Of a stretch of DNA of 64,000 nt, positions 1 through 8,772 are shown piece by piece (the stretch's first letter is position 1; the number at the start of each line of letters is the position of its first letter). Where the stretch lies: contig NZ_CP009920.1 in the NCBI RefSeq assembly GCF_000832985.1, forward strand, positions 5,140,501 to 5,204,500. Direction: 5' to 3'. The notes under the pieces were generated by a model. That model was given only the letters and a program-made list of their open reading frames with translations. It searched no databases and had not been told where the DNA came from. A program made the translations under genes and the position numbers. This DNA is from Priestia megaterium NBRC 15308 = ATCC 14581 (GTDB lineage: Bacteria > Bacillota > Bacilli > Bacillales > Bacillaceae_H).

Positions 1-138
1 ATTATCATAAAAAGTTTAATTTGTTTACCTTACTTTGTCAACAAAGGTTTTTAAAGGATATAGGCGCTCTAACAGTTGTTTTCACCCTTTATGATGATTA
101 AAATTTATTGATAACGCATACAAATGAGCATAAAAAAA

Positions 139-161
139 ACAAAGCCTTCTCGAGGCTTTGT
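139..161 (-). terminator. intrinsic terminator of the DUF4395 gene
   Basis: A 9-bp stem (ACAAAGCCT / AGGCTTTGT) closes just past the stop codon and is followed, reading leftward, by a T-rich run (A-run at 132-139 on the plus strand). Confidence 0.8.
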
Positions 162-575
162 TTATGCAGCGTGTTTTTTTCTTTTATATTTCCACATCAT
201 ATATCGATAACGAATCGTGCAGCCTATACAATATCCCATTAGCGCTACACCAGCAGCAAGAATCACCATTATACTAAATACATAGCCGACAAGCGTATAG
301 CCCATTAAAAATGAAATGAAAGCAACCCCCATACATATCGTTGCAATCCATTGGTTAAAAAGCTGCTGATCCCGGTCTTCCATTTGATAAGAAGAAGCAG
401 GCTTTTTGAGAAGCTTTTTCCCTGCCATAATTACGGGATTACGCTTTGTTGCAAGTGTGACTACTCCAATGAGAAAAGGCAAAAGTAAAAGCCACTTTGC
501 CGCAAGTAAAGCGATCAAAACCGTTATAACGATAAAGAGTTGATTAAGCTGAACTAATGGTTTGGGAATGCTCAT
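162..575 (-). CDS. DUF4395 family membrane protein
   Basis: Small integral membrane protein of 137 residues. Hydrophobic segments lie near residues 12-40 and 78-115. The C-terminal segment carries a Cys pair (C116, C119) before a basic tail, and the N-terminal IPxPLVxxNQ-type start is typical of DUF4395 proteins. The family's biochemical role is not established; the Cys pair suggests a thiol or metal role, which is inference. A good ribosome site (GGAG) precedes the ATG. It is monocistronic with its own terminator, and upstream lies a small membrane protein gene with a separate start. Confidence 0.75.
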   Translation of the reverse strand: MSIPKPLVQLNQLFIVITVLIALLAAKWLLLLPFLIGVVTLATKRNPVIMAGKKLLKKPASSYQMEDRDQQLFNQWIATICMGVAFISFLMGYTLVGYVFSIMVILAAGVALMGYCIGCTIRYRYMMWKYKRKKHAA

Positions 576-669
576 GGAACTCCTCCTTCTTAAAACCTAT
601 TATACAAATTGGTTTACTAATTTAAAAGAAAAAGCACTCCAAATGAACGATAAGACTCATATAAAAAAG

Positions 670-786
670 TTACATAATTTCACTAACGTACTTTAAGATC
701 AGTATCGTAAATAAAATCAAGACAACGTATCGTAAAGAACGAATTCGACGTTGAAGAAGACGTTTTACATGCCTTTTATTACGCAT
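670..786 (-). CDS. short basic single-pass membrane protein (38 aa)
   Basis: Too short for usual ORF calling but well supported. An ATG at 786 has the ribosome site AAGGGAG about seven bases upstream. The 38 codons give a strongly basic N-terminus (about residues 2-18, rich in Arg and Lys) followed by one hydrophobic helix (about 20-33). This charge pattern predicts an inside-positive N-terminal anchor. No family was recognised. It lies alone between the DUF4395 and YitT genes on the same strand. Confidence 0.6.
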   Translation of the reverse strand: MRNKRHVKRLLQRRIRSLRYVVLILFTILILKYVSEIM

Positions 787-887
787 ATGGGTTCTCCCTT
801 TCGTATATTGAATTGTCTCTAGACACACTTATATCATACTTTTTCGGAGAACACCAACGTCAGAAAAAATTGCCAAGAACCACAGCT

Positions 888-1718
888 TTATGCGCTTAAA
901 AAGCCTTTTCCAATTACATCTCGTACATCGTGTACAATCACAAATGCTTCATCATCAATTTTTTTAATCAGCTTTTGAAGCTTAATGAGCTCTTGTTTAT
1001 TAATGACCACATACAAGATTTCTTTTGATTCTTTTGTATAGTTCCCTCGACCGTTTAGAATCGTTACTCCGCGATCAAGCTGTTCATTGATTTGATCTGC
1101 TACTTCATTTTTGTTGCTTGAAATAACGGTAACGGCCTTTTTGGCATCAAACCCTTCAATAACAAAGTCAATTACTTTTGTTGTAATATAAAGCATGACG
1201 ATCGTAAATAGTAGCTTTTCGATTCCAATAATAAAATAAGAAGCCAATACCACTAGTAAATCAACTATTAAAAGTGCATGACTGACTTTCCAGTTTAAAA
1301 ACTTATTTAGAATTCGAGCAATAATGGCTGAACCTGCTGTTGTTCCACCAACTCGTAAAATCATCCCAATTCCAACGCCTAGCAGTACACCGGCAAAAAC
1401 CATGCCAATGAGCTCTTCATGAAGATGAAGACCCCAACCTTCAGTTACGTGAAGAAAAATAGATGTAGCGATAATCGTAATCATCGTATAGACGATGGTT
1501 TTTTTCTCTAAAAATTTATACCCTACGATAAGCAAGATACCGTTTAAAATAAAGTTAGTGCTGCCCGTTGAAAGATGCGTTGTATAATATAAAATAATTG
1601 ATATACCCGTAACGCCGCCTTCACCTAGTCCTATTGGAATGACGAACATGTTAACTGCAAGTGAAAATACAAACGAACCTATTAATAAAAAGATGACATC
1701 TTTTACTGTTTTACTCAT
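888..1718 (-). CDS. YitT family membrane protein
   Basis: A 276-residue protein with the usual YitT-family length and layout: an N-terminal multi-span membrane region (about residues 8-190) with the early Gly-rich GLGEGGVTG motif and a second Gly-rich loop near residues 120-130, then a soluble DUF2179 domain (about 215-270). Bacillus genomes carry several paralogues (YitT, YpjC, YqfU, YvjA, YxkD). Transport or signalling roles have been proposed but the substrate is not known. The ATG is preceded by GAGGAGG. It appears monocistronic. Confidence 0.85.
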   Translation of the reverse strand: MSKTVKDVIFLLIGSFVFSLAVNMFVIPIGLGEGGVTGISIILYYTTHLSTGSTNFILNGILLIVGYKFLEKKTIVYTMITIIATSIFLHVTEGWGLHLHEELIGMVFAGVLLGVGIGMILRVGGTTAGSAIIARILNKFLNWKVSHALLIVDLLVVLASYFIIGIEKLLFTIVMLYITTKVIDFVIEGFDAKKAVTVISSNKNEVADQINEQLDRGVTILNGRGNYTKESKEILYVVINKQELIKLQKLIKKIDDEAFVIVHDVRDVIGKGFLSA

Positions 1719-1916
1719 CGATTAAACCTCCTCGTCATAAAAATTCACATAAAAAAGTCCCTTCTCCAAAAGAGAAGAGACGCTTATGTTTAGTTTTTAT
1801 ATTACGTATTCTTAAATTGCCATGTATGACTATAATATGTTCAAATACGTTTGTCAAACGGAAAGTTTATGCATTATGTGTAACCACGGCTATGAGTCAT
1901 TTATCTTTTATGTATA

Positions 1917-2477
1917 CTAGGAATGTTTTAATTTATTTAAACAAAGACGGATGCAGGAATTAGTTGACTCAATCAATTCTTTATCGCCTTTTTTCAATCG
2001 AATTTCTAACGCACGTTGAAAATAGTGATGTGCTCTGGAAACAACCCGCTGATCAAGTAAACATTTTCCATAATGCTGATAGACAAAGTCTTCATATATG
2101 TGAAGGTCTTCATCTGCTTTTAATTGTTCAATGAGTAGCTGAAACGTTTCATTCGCTTTATCCCACTGTTCTTGCCAGTGATATGTATGTCCAAGTCGGA
2201 TCGTATTCAAAAATTCACCTATTGTATCAGCATGCCGGTCATATAGATAAATGGCCAGCAGCAGATGTCTTTCACTGCTCGTTAATTCTCCAAGTATGCG
2301 CTCATATACACCAATATGTCCATATGTTTTAGCAGCGGCACACTCATCCTCTTCTTCAAGAGCTCGTTTCTTTAAATAGATAATTCCCTGCTTCATTTGG
2401 TGTGGGTTAACCGGAACTTCTCGAAGCTGTTCATTAAATCGATAACTCATATTAAACGGAAGATCTCTGATGTTCAT
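1917..2477 (-). CDS. tetratricopeptide-repeat protein
   Basis: A 186-residue soluble helical protein with TPR-like repeats between about residues 50 and 175 (pairs of helices with the Tyr-Gly, Ala and Leu spacing seen in TPR/Rap-type proteins). Role unknown; TPR proteins of this size in Bacillus usually bind other proteins or peptides. The reading frame is open further upstream to 2561, but the ATG at 2477 has AAAGGAG six bases before it, so I use that start. A hairpin at 2590-2611 separates it from the upstream GNAT gene. Confidence 0.65.
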   Translation of the reverse strand: MNIRDLPFNMSYRFNEQLREVPVNPHQMKQGIIYLKKRALEEEDECAAAKTYGHIGVYERILGELTSSERHLLLAIYLYDRHADTIGEFLNTIRLGHTYHWQEQWDKANETFQLLIEQLKADEDLHIYEDFVYQHYGKCLLDQRVVSRAHHYFQRALEIRLKKGDKELIESTNSCIRLCLNKLKHS

Positions 2478-2589
2478 GCACGCTCCTTTCATGTGGCACA
2501 TCAGCAAACATACTTTCATGACCGCTTGCTTATGGTCCATTGGATGTAGGATTCTTTCCATTTTGATACGTTTACGCGATTTACAGGAA

Positions 2590-2611
2590 AGCTCAGCAAA
2601 AGTGCTGAGCT
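2590..2611 (-). terminator. hairpin between GNAT and TPR genes
   Basis: Stem AGCTCAGC / GCTGAGCT with a six-base loop. The T-run on the leftward strand is weak (TTTCCTG), so it may be a poor terminator for the GNAT gene or another RNA structure. Confidence 0.4.
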
Positions 2612-2674
2612 GTTGGTTCTTATTATTTTACTTATATATCCATTTTATCACAAAAAATACTACCGTAAAGATGC

Positions 2675-3229
2675 TCAGGCAGTCTTCATATAAAAAAATG
2701 GTTTTTTATCAATAAAAATGGTTTTATGCTCTTGAAAGCCTATACGCTGATACAATTTCTTGGCTTCTACGTTATTATATTCAACGTTTAACGATAAAAA
2801 CATCTTACGCTTTTTGGCTTCTTGCTTGGCTACATTTAAAAGAGCCGTTCCTATCCCTTTTCCACGATAAGCTTCATCTACACATAGAGAGTCAATATAA
2901 TAATCTCCATGTTCAGTTTCTATATCAATTTCCCATGCTGGATTATTAAGTTTAGCACGTACAAAACGCTTAACTGGTTCATAAAGCGTTTGTAACATAC
3001 TTCCTTCGTAGCAAAGCATAAGTCCAACTACCTTCTCCTCGACTTCTGCGATTGTAATATGATGATAGCTATAGCGATTCTTCTCAGACAGAATAAACGC
3101 TTTAAGTCTTAAAAGCGCTTCTTCATTCGTTGTAGCCGCCGTATGAGAGCGTGCAATACTGCCAAGCATGTCATAAAGTAATTCCGTTACAGCAGAAGCA
3201 TCTTCTTTTCTTGCTTTCCTTATTTTCAC
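2675..3229 (-). CDS. GNAT family N-acetyltransferase
   Basis: Acetyl-CoA-dependent N-acyltransferase fold. The acetyl-CoA binding motif A (YRGKGIG, an R-x-x-G-x-G pattern) lies around residue 123 after a beta strand ending in the conserved VDE, and motif B (an NxxAxxxYxxxGF pattern) follows near residue 155. The substrate cannot be read from sequence. The frame is open to a TTG at 3238, but a GTG at 3229 sits ten bases after GGGAG and gives 184 residues with the normal GNAT N-terminus, so I prefer it. Confidence 0.8.
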   Translation of the reverse strand: MKIRKARKEDASAVTELLYDMLGSIARSHTAATTNEEALLRLKAFILSEKNRYSYHHITIAEVEEKVVGLMLCYEGSMLQTLYEPVKRFVRAKLNNPAWEIDIETEHGDYYIDSLCVDEAYRGKGIGTALLNVAKQEAKKRKMFLSLNVEYNNVEAKKLYQRIGFQEHKTIFIDKKPFFYMKTA

Positions 3230-3388
3230 GATTTTCAAACTCCCTTTATTCTCTTCGCTTGCGTTATTTGTAGCAAACCTTCTTACCTATCTACTTTAAC
3301 ACGAAAAAGAAAAGAAAGAAAAAATTAACTGCTAATCTTCCTTTCATTGTATAATTAATGTATATTTTCAAATGAATGGATGATGACT

Positions 3389-3532
3389 ATGAAAAAACAC
3401 CGTCAGCAGAAAGATACTACGGTAAGTGGATGGGAAGTTTTAGCAGAAATTCTTTTACAAGTGCCTCAGCTGCTCATATGGCCCCTGCGTCTTCTTATAC
3501 GGATTGGTCGCTCTTTGTTGGATGGTATTTAG
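3389..3532 (+). CDS. small amphipathic protein (47 aa)
   Basis: ATG at 3389 with a weak GGA upstream. The product has a charged N-terminus (KKHRQQKD) followed by a hydrophobic and amphipathic stretch from about residue 15 to the end, with spaced Arg residues, the look of a short membrane-associated peptide. A bidirectional terminator follows at 3569-3594 and a TATAAT lies at 3350-3355, so it has its own transcription unit. A 60-codon frame over the same bases is less protein-like. No family was recognised. Confidence 0.5.
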   Translation: MKKHRQQKDTTVSGWEVLAEILLQVPQLLIWPLRLLIRIGRSLLDGI

Positions 3533-3568
3533 CCACTCCTATACAAATACTTACTTAACTCAAAAAAA

Positions 3569-3594
3569 AGAAATTCAGCAGTTACTGAATTTCT
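3569..3594. terminator. bidirectional terminator
   Basis: Ten-bp stem AGAAATTCAG / CTGAATTTCT between convergent genes, with an A-run on the left (T-run for the leftward nuclease gene) and a T-rich right side. Confidence 0.75.
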
Positions 3595-3597
3595 TTA

Positions 3598-4422
3598 TTA
3601 GTTTTTTGCTTTTTTGTATCCTGCTTCTTGCGCATCTTTTTCGGTACAAAACCAAATGACGTGGTTCATGGTTTGATTGTAGTGCGCCCCAGTTGGCACG
3701 TGATAAATTTTAGAGTTCTGATTTCCTTTTATTTTACCTTCACAGCTTTTGGCAGACTGAGTATCCTTTTGTTTAGAAGAGGACTGATTTTTTACAGCAT
3801 CCGTATTATACCCTTTTTCCTGGGCATAGTTTTCAATGCTCCAGATTCCTTTTTCGCTTTTTCGAGCCTGCTCCTGGATTTTCTTAAATTCATCTACGTA
3901 CTTTGTGTTAGGAGGAAATACTGCTACGCGGGCTAGCCCTTTTGCTAGCAGCTCTTCATTATACAGCTCATTGTCTATCCATACATACGCAAGTAACCGG
4001 CCATATTGATCACGCTCTTGCACATCAAATTCAAGGGTGATTTCCTGTCCTTCTAGCCTTTTTTTTGTGTAAGCAGATGCTTCTGGACCAAAGGGCTGTA
4101 CGCCTAGTTTGGGATGCTTTGTTTCTGGGGTATCAACAAGAAGTAATCGCACGCGATCTCTCTTTCCGTTCAGCATTTTCACTTTAAGCGTATCACCGTC
4201 CACTACTCTTTCTACCGTAGCCGCCTCACCTACTACATCTTCACGATTTGCTTTAGAAGGACTATGATCTTCTTCTTGATCTGATGAATCTTCTACTTGA
4301 ACTGCTTGTTTTGTATCGGCAGAAGATGTGCTTGAATGACTTGCCTGCTCATCGCTGCATCCAGTAAGAAGCAGCATAAACATCGCAAGCATCGTGCAAA
4401 TAATTGCTTTTATTTCTTTCAA
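3598..4422 (-). CDS. thermonuclease (SNase) family lipoprotein
   Basis: Exported lipoprotein nuclease. A signal peptide ends in a lipobox (LLTGC, Cys about residue 22), followed by an acidic Ser-rich linker. A staphylococcal-nuclease domain spans about residues 65-200, with the VVDGDTLKV metal-site motif, the Arg and Asp of RVRLLLVDTPE, and the later Glu/Arg region. A C-terminal Cys-containing segment with a GNxxSKIYH motif resembles the small domain found after SNase domains in Bacillus (as in YncB/YhcR-type nucleases). The start is a TTG nine bases after AAAGGAGG. It probably degrades extracellular DNA or RNA; the anchoring is inference from the lipobox. Confidence 0.85.
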   Translation of the reverse strand: MKEIKAIICTMLAMFMLLLTGCSDEQASHSSTSSADTKQAVQVEDSSDQEEDHSPSKANREDVVGEAATVERVVDGDTLKVKMLNGKRDRVRLLLVDTPETKHPKLGVQPFGPEASAYTKKRLEGQEITLEFDVQERDQYGRLLAYVWIDNELYNEELLAKGLARVAVFPPNTKYVDEFKKIQEQARKSEKGIWSIENYAQEKGYNTDAVKNQSSSKQKDTQSAKSCEGKIKGNQNSKIYHVPTGAHYNQTMNHVIWFCTEKDAQEAGYKKAKN

Positions 4423-4509
4423 AACCCGGGCCCTCCTTTAACACGTTCCCTATCTACTATATAAAAGTAAAATGATTTTATAAATAGTGTAGATCACCTA
4501 AAAACAAAA

Positions 4510-4536
4510 ACTCGTGAAAATACCTTTCACGAGTTT
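4510..4536. terminator. orphan terminator-like hairpin
   Basis: Stem AACTCGTGAAA / TTTCACGAGTT followed by six T on the plus strand and preceded by an A-rich run. Confidence 0.6.
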
Positions 4537-4794
4537 TTTCGTGCGACTGTTATAAAAATTGGTTACCTGTTTTAAAGTTATTCTTTTAAATAGCATCTAT
4601 TTTATTTTTATTTCACGAACACATTTTTCGTTTTAGTGTATCCAGATTTTTAATCATGAGGATATTTTACACTACAAATACATTTATCGTCTACCGCCTT
4701 ATAAGAATAAGGAATAGCCGCACAAATAGAATAAGTGTGAATATTTCAATATAATAACTGGCTAACACGATTGCTATTTTTTTGTAACATAAAT

Positions 4795-4829
4795 AAGAGC
4801 CCTCATTAACAATAGCTAATAGGGCTCTT
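4795..4829 (-). terminator. terminator of the prolyl-4-hydroxylase-like gene
   Basis: Nine-bp stem AAGAGCCCT / AGGGCTCTT with a 17-base loop just past the stop codon. Confidence 0.65.
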
Positions 4830-4842
4830 CAAACCTTTGTTT

Positions 4843-5502
4843 TTACGATCGAATTTTTTGTTTGCGCATCCACTGGGTAGCGACCCACTTTTCTCCTTTT
4901 ATAACAGGAGCTCCCCCGTGGAGAGTACGGTCATTAAGTTCAGCGTCACTATAAAAATATTCAAAGTACACGGCCATTCCTTTTGTCGGAGATACGGAAA
5001 GACCCAGCTTAGGAAAATAAGTTTCTCCTCCTTCTTCGACATCGTTTAAGTACATAACCAATGTACTAATACGGTTGTTTTTAGATGCTTTACTTGCAGA
5101 AGTGAAATAATCGTGATGTGCTTTGTATTCTTGGTCAGGCAAGTATTTTAAAACTTGAAGACCTTCAGCATATTCAATAGATGGTCCCATGATTTTAGAA
5201 AGTCGTCTTTCGATTTGATGTACAAGCTCGTTTTCGCTTTCTTCAAAAAACATGCCGCTGCTCGTTCGAATACTGTTTACTTCACGTGCAGCACCAATTT
5301 TTGATCGCTGCATTTTATCTTTGGATAGCTGTATAAGTTCGTCACATTCTTCGTTACTTAGGACATTTCCTAAAACTAGAACAAGAGGCTCTTCAAATCG
5401 AGCAACAATATCAATCTCTCTGTCTTCTAATTTAATTTTATTCCCTGTATGGTTAAAAATCGTTTGTTCTTTCGTTAGTAAAGATGTATTAGTTAGAATC
5501 AT
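4843..5502 (-). CDS. 2-oxoglutarate/Fe(II) prolyl 4-hydroxylase-like protein
   Basis: Soluble 219-residue oxygenase, the same size as the structurally studied Bacillus anthracis prolyl 4-hydroxylase. The double-stranded beta-helix carries the Fe(II) triad H129-x-D131 and H195, and K205 for the 2-oxoglutarate carboxylate. Family members hydroxylate prolines in collagen-like or elongation-factor peptides; the substrate here is unknown. ATG with GGAG upstream. A near-consensus cre site lies about 50 bases upstream, suggesting CcpA control. It is monocistronic. Confidence 0.85.
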   Translation of the reverse strand: MILTNTSLLTKEQTIFNHTGNKIKLEDREIDIVARFEEPLVLVLGNVLSNEECDELIQLSKDKMQRSKIGAAREVNSIRTSSGMFFEESENELVHQIERRLSKIMGPSIEYAEGLQVLKYLPDQEYKAHHDYFTSASKASKNNRISTLVMYLNDVEEGGETYFPKLGLSVSPTKGMAVYFEYFYSDAELNDRTLHGGAPVIKGEKWVATQWMRKQKIRS

Positions 5503-5553
5503 CTTTTATCGGCTCCTCGAAATAGCTATTTTCCAATTCTTCACTTCATTACA

Positions 5554-5567
5554 TGTAAACGCTTACT
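5554..5567 (-). promoter_or_regulatory. cre-like CcpA site upstream of the hydroxylase gene
   Basis: TGTAAACGCTTACT matches 13 of 14 positions of the Bacillus cre consensus (TGWAANCGNTNWCA). It lies 52-65 bases before the start codon. Confidence 0.6.
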
Positions 5568-5748
5568 AATAAGAATTATATCATGAATACGAAGTAAATT
5601 CTGCTAGTAAAGGAAATAAATAAAAAGAAGCCCGTTATATAACGAACCTCCCTCATTTTTTCTTTTAGATTTCACATGTCGTTTAAATGCTTTAACTATC
5701 TAAAAGACTCTTTTAATATAGAGTATACGTATCAAAGGCTGCCTAAAA

Positions 5749-7251
5749 TCAGCGATACACAAGTTCTTTTTTACTTAAATCAAGCGTTTGTGATGTAGAA
5801 GCATGAATTTCGTTAAAAAGCGCTGGATTTTCTACCAGTGACAAGCCGTAAGAAGGAATCATTTCTTTTATTTTTGATTCCCATTTCTTCATATGCTGCG
5901 GGAAACACTTTTCCAGCACTTCAAGCATGACATGAACGGCAGTCGAAGCACCTGGCGAAGCACCGAGCAATGCAGCAACGGAACCATCAGCTGAACTCAC
6001 AACTTCGGTACCGAATTGAAGAGTTCCTTTACCTCCGGCTTCCGTATCTTTGATTACTTGTACACGCTGACCCGCTACGACGATATCCCAGTCTTCGCTT
6101 TTTGCGTTTGGAATAAACTCGCGAAGTTCTTCCATACGCTTTTCATCGGACAACAGCACCTGCTGAATCAAGTATTTCGTTAAGCCCATCTCTTTGACGC
6201 CTGCTGCTAACATCGTTAAGATATTATTCGGTTTTACAGAATTGATTAAATCCAAATTTGAACCCGTTTTTAAGAACTTTGGTGAAAAGCCGGCAAAAGG
6301 TCCAAACAGCAGTGTTTTTTTGCGGTCGATATAGCGTGTATCAAGGTGCGGAACCGACATCGGCGGAGCGCCAACCTTTGCTTTTCCGTACACTTTCCCG
6401 TGATGCTGCGCTACAACTTCGGGGTTATTGCATACCATAAATAATCCGCTTACCGGAAACCCTCCAATATGTTTGGACTCAGGAATACCCGTTTTTTGGA
6501 GTAAAGACAGACTTCCGCCTCCTCCTCCGATAAAAACAAAGTTCGCCGTGTGATATTCCTGTTTGCCGGTATGAATATCATGTACTTTTACTTCCCACGA
6601 GCCGTCCGCGGTACGTGTCAGATTTTCAACGCTGTGGTTATAGTTTATTTCTACCCTTTTACTTTTTAAATGTGTAAACAACATACGAGTTAAAGCTCCA
6701 AAGTTCACGTCTGTCCCTGAGTCGATTTTGGTTGCCGCAATTGCTTCAGTCGATGTACGGCCTTTCATAACAAGCGGCATCCATTCTTTTAGCTTTTCAG
6801 GACGATCTGAATATTCCATCCCTTGAAACAATGGATTATTTGATAACGCTTCAAAACGTTTTTTCAAAAAGGATACGTTCTTTTCTCCTTGTACGAAACT
6901 CATATGAGGGATTGGCATAATAAACTCTTGCGGATGATGAATTAAATTACTGCTTACAAGATATGACCAAAACTGTCTTGAAAGCTGAAACTGTTCATTA
7001 ATCCGCACTGCTTTCGTAATATCTATAGATCCGTCAGCTTGTTCAGATGTATAGTTCAACTCGCACAGTGCAGCATGGCCAGTCCCTGCGTTATTCCATT
7101 CATTCGAGCTTTCTTCTCCTGCATCTGCGAGTTTCTCAAATACTTTGATTTCCCATTCCGGCGCTAACTCTTTTAGTAAAGATCCCAACGTTGCGCTCAT
7201 CACTCCGGCCCCAATTAAGATAACGTCTGTTTTTTTATATACATTGCTCAT
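5749..7251 (-). CDS. mqo: malate:quinone oxidoreductase
   Basis: FAD-dependent peripheral membrane enzyme that oxidises malate to oxaloacetate and passes electrons to quinone. The 500-residue length, the N-terminal dinucleotide-binding motif (LIGAGVMSA), the family-typical [19 protein letters not shown] region (about residues 50-70) and the C-terminal GASPGAST motif identify Mqo. The frame begins at a GTG one codon earlier; I choose the ATG at 7251, six bases after AAGGAAG. The PPDK regulator lies upstream on the same strand with a 120-base gap, so co-transcription is possible. Confidence 0.93.
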   Translation of the reverse strand: MSNVYKKTDVILIGAGVMSATLGSLLKELAPEWEIKVFEKLADAGEESSNEWNNAGTGHAALCELNYTSEQADGSIDITKAVRINEQFQLSRQFWSYLVSSNLIHHPQEFIMPIPHMSFVQGEKNVSFLKKRFEALSNNPLFQGMEYSDRPEKLKEWMPLVMKGRTSTEAIAATKIDSGTDVNFGALTRMLFTHLKSKRVEINYNHSVENLTRTADGSWEVKVHDIHTGKQEYHTANFVFIGGGGGSLSLLQKTGIPESKHIGGFPVSGLFMVCNNPEVVAQHHGKVYGKAKVGAPPMSVPHLDTRYIDRKKTLLFGPFAGFSPKFLKTGSNLDLINSVKPNNILTMLAAGVKEMGLTKYLIQQVLLSDEKRMEELREFIPNAKSEDWDIVVAGQRVQVIKDTEAGGKGTLQFGTEVVSSADGSVAALLGASPGASTAVHVMLEVLEKCFPQHMKKWESKIKEMIPSYGLSLVENPALFNEIHASTSQTLDLSKKELVYR

Positions 7252-7371
7252 CACAATCTTCCTTATCTTTTATATTTTAAAAAAGCACCTTTTAGCAACA
7301 TGCCTGTTCTACCTGACTCTCTACAGATTAAGTATGTCTGACAAGTTATCTGTCTTACATAATGGGTGTTT

Positions 7372-8196
7372 TTATACATACCCTTTCATCTTGTCCTTTT
7401 TTAACATGCTCAATATCACTTCAGCGGTTTCTTCAACTGCTTTACCTGAGACATTAACAATAGGACAGCCAATGCGCTTCATAATTTTCTCAGCATAGTC
7501 CAGCTCTTCAAGGATTCGATCTACATTGGCATAATTGGCTTGAGACGCTAAACCTAAATTTTTTAATCGTTCTTTTCGGATTTCATTGAGCTTATCCGGT
7601 GTAATAACTAAACCAATACATTTATTTTTCGGAATAGTAAAAAGTTCATCAGGAGGCGTCACTTCTGGAACTAACGGTATATTCGCTACTTTAAGACTTT
7701 TATGAGCTAAATACATAGAAAGTGGCGTCTTAGATGTTCTCGAAACACCAATCAACACTAGATCAGCTCGCTTGATGCCTCTGAAGTCTTGTCCATCATC
7801 ATATTTAACAGCAAATTCAACTGCTTCTACTCTTCGGAAATAGTTATCGTCTAATTTTCTCGTTAATCTCGGTTGGAGATTAGGTTCTTTATTAAAGGTT
7901 TGGCTAAAGGCACTCATGAGTGGGGTCATTAAATCAATGGCTACAATTCCTTCTTCTTGTGCCTTTTGGTCAAGATACTGTTTTAAAGGTGGGATGACGA
8001 TAGTATACGCAATGATGGCCTCGTTACACCTTGCTTCAGCAATGATATTATCAATATTTCCCTCATCTTCTACGTAAGAAGTATTTTGAATTTCAATATC
8101 TTCTCCACTAAATTGAGTTAAAACTGCTTTTACCATCAGCTCAGCCGTTTCACCTACTGAGTCGGAAACTATATAGACAATTTTTCTTTTATTCAC
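7372..8196 (-). CDS. pyruvate, phosphate dikinase regulatory protein (DUF299)
   Basis: Bifunctional ADP-dependent Ser/Thr kinase and Pi-dependent phosphorylase that switches pyruvate phosphate dikinase (or PEP synthase) off and on. The N-terminal VSDSVGETAE motif and the P-loop-like GVSRTSKT (G150-T157) are hallmark features; 274 residues is the usual length (Bacillus YqfL). The start is GTG with AGGAAG upstream. The target dikinase gene is not in this window. Neighbouring Mqo also feeds oxaloacetate/pyruvate metabolism, so the placement makes functional sense, but this is inference. Confidence 0.9.
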   Translation of the reverse strand: MNKRKIVYIVSDSVGETAELMVKAVLTQFSGEDIEIQNTSYVEDEGNIDNIIAEARCNEAIIAYTIVIPPLKQYLDQKAQEEGIVAIDLMTPLMSAFSQTFNKEPNLQPRLTRKLDDNYFRRVEAVEFAVKYDDGQDFRGIKRADLVLIGVSRTSKTPLSMYLAHKSLKVANIPLVPEVTPPDELFTIPKNKCIGLVITPDKLNEIRKERLKNLGLASQANYANVDRILEELDYAEKIMKRIGCPIVNVSGKAVEETAEVILSMLKKDKMKGYV

Positions 8197-8772
8197 ATTA
8201 AATCTTCCTATTCTTTGATTTTAATAGTTTAATAACGCTAGTATTTTTTGTTCAACTATCATTTATCAGCTTGCAAGATACATATTTTATGGGTAATGAA
8301 TGGGCTAATATCCTGGATACTGTGATTATAAACACTTAAAAAACGAGCGAATCTAGGATTTATGTCATACTAATTATAAAATAAAACTAAATATGTTATA
8401 CTATTTTCATTAAATGTTATATTAGCATTAAATATACGGAGATACAATCCCTTTTCTCCGCATTTTATAAAAAGTTTGAAGAAAGAAAAAGTTTAGATGT
8501 TAAAATGTTTTATGCTTTGGCATGGTGGCACTCATCAGGGCTGAGAGGCGTTTTGCAGCGATAGGTACGAGGATAGTTATATAGTTATGTTGTTTATAGC
8601 ATGATTTTTAAGTTATAGAAGATTTATTCTTATCTATTCTTTTTAGCTAAGAGTGCTATAACTAAAAATAATGAACGGTTTACTTTCCACCTTATGTATA
8701 CTAAAAACACCGCCTAAAAGACGATGTTTTGAATAGTTGGTTATAATGCATTGTCATGAAATAGATTAATTT
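8197..8772. other. 576-base gene-free region
   Basis: No convincing protein gene. It holds an 8-bp inverted repeat (TTATAGCA at 8594-8601, TGCTATAA at 8654-8661), a CGGAGA/TCTCCG stem near 8438-8461, a more GC-rich patch at about 8515-8575, and a terminator-like hairpin at 8704-8730. It probably contains the leftward promoter of the PPDK-regulator gene and the end of the Cof phosphatase transcript. A small RNA is possible. Confidence 0.4.
8704..8730. terminator. terminator-like hairpin after the Cof phosphatase gene
   Basis: Eleven-position stem AAAACACCGCC / GACGATGTTTT with two wobble pairs. It lies about 40 bases past the phosphatase stop codon. Confidence 0.45.

Larger units (their letters stand above)
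4423..4842. other. intergenic region with a strong hairpin, no gene seen
   Basis: About 420 bases without a convincing ORF. It holds a terminator-like hairpin at 4510-4536 followed by a T-run on the plus strand, and the terminator of the hydroxylase gene at 4795-4829. No plus-strand gene ends at the first hairpin, so it may belong to an unseen small RNA or act as a barrier. Confidence 0.5.

Noticed and set aside
1759-1781. Regulatory hairpin in the yitT-type leader
   Set aside because: CTTCTC/GAGAAG pairing exists, but it is short, AT-flanked and matches no known riboswitch.
8515-8590. Thiamine pyrophosphate riboswitch
   Set aside because: A GGGCTGAGAGG stretch is present, but the paired upstream GGGGTGC and the downstream CCTGATCTGG part are absent, and no thiamine gene follows.
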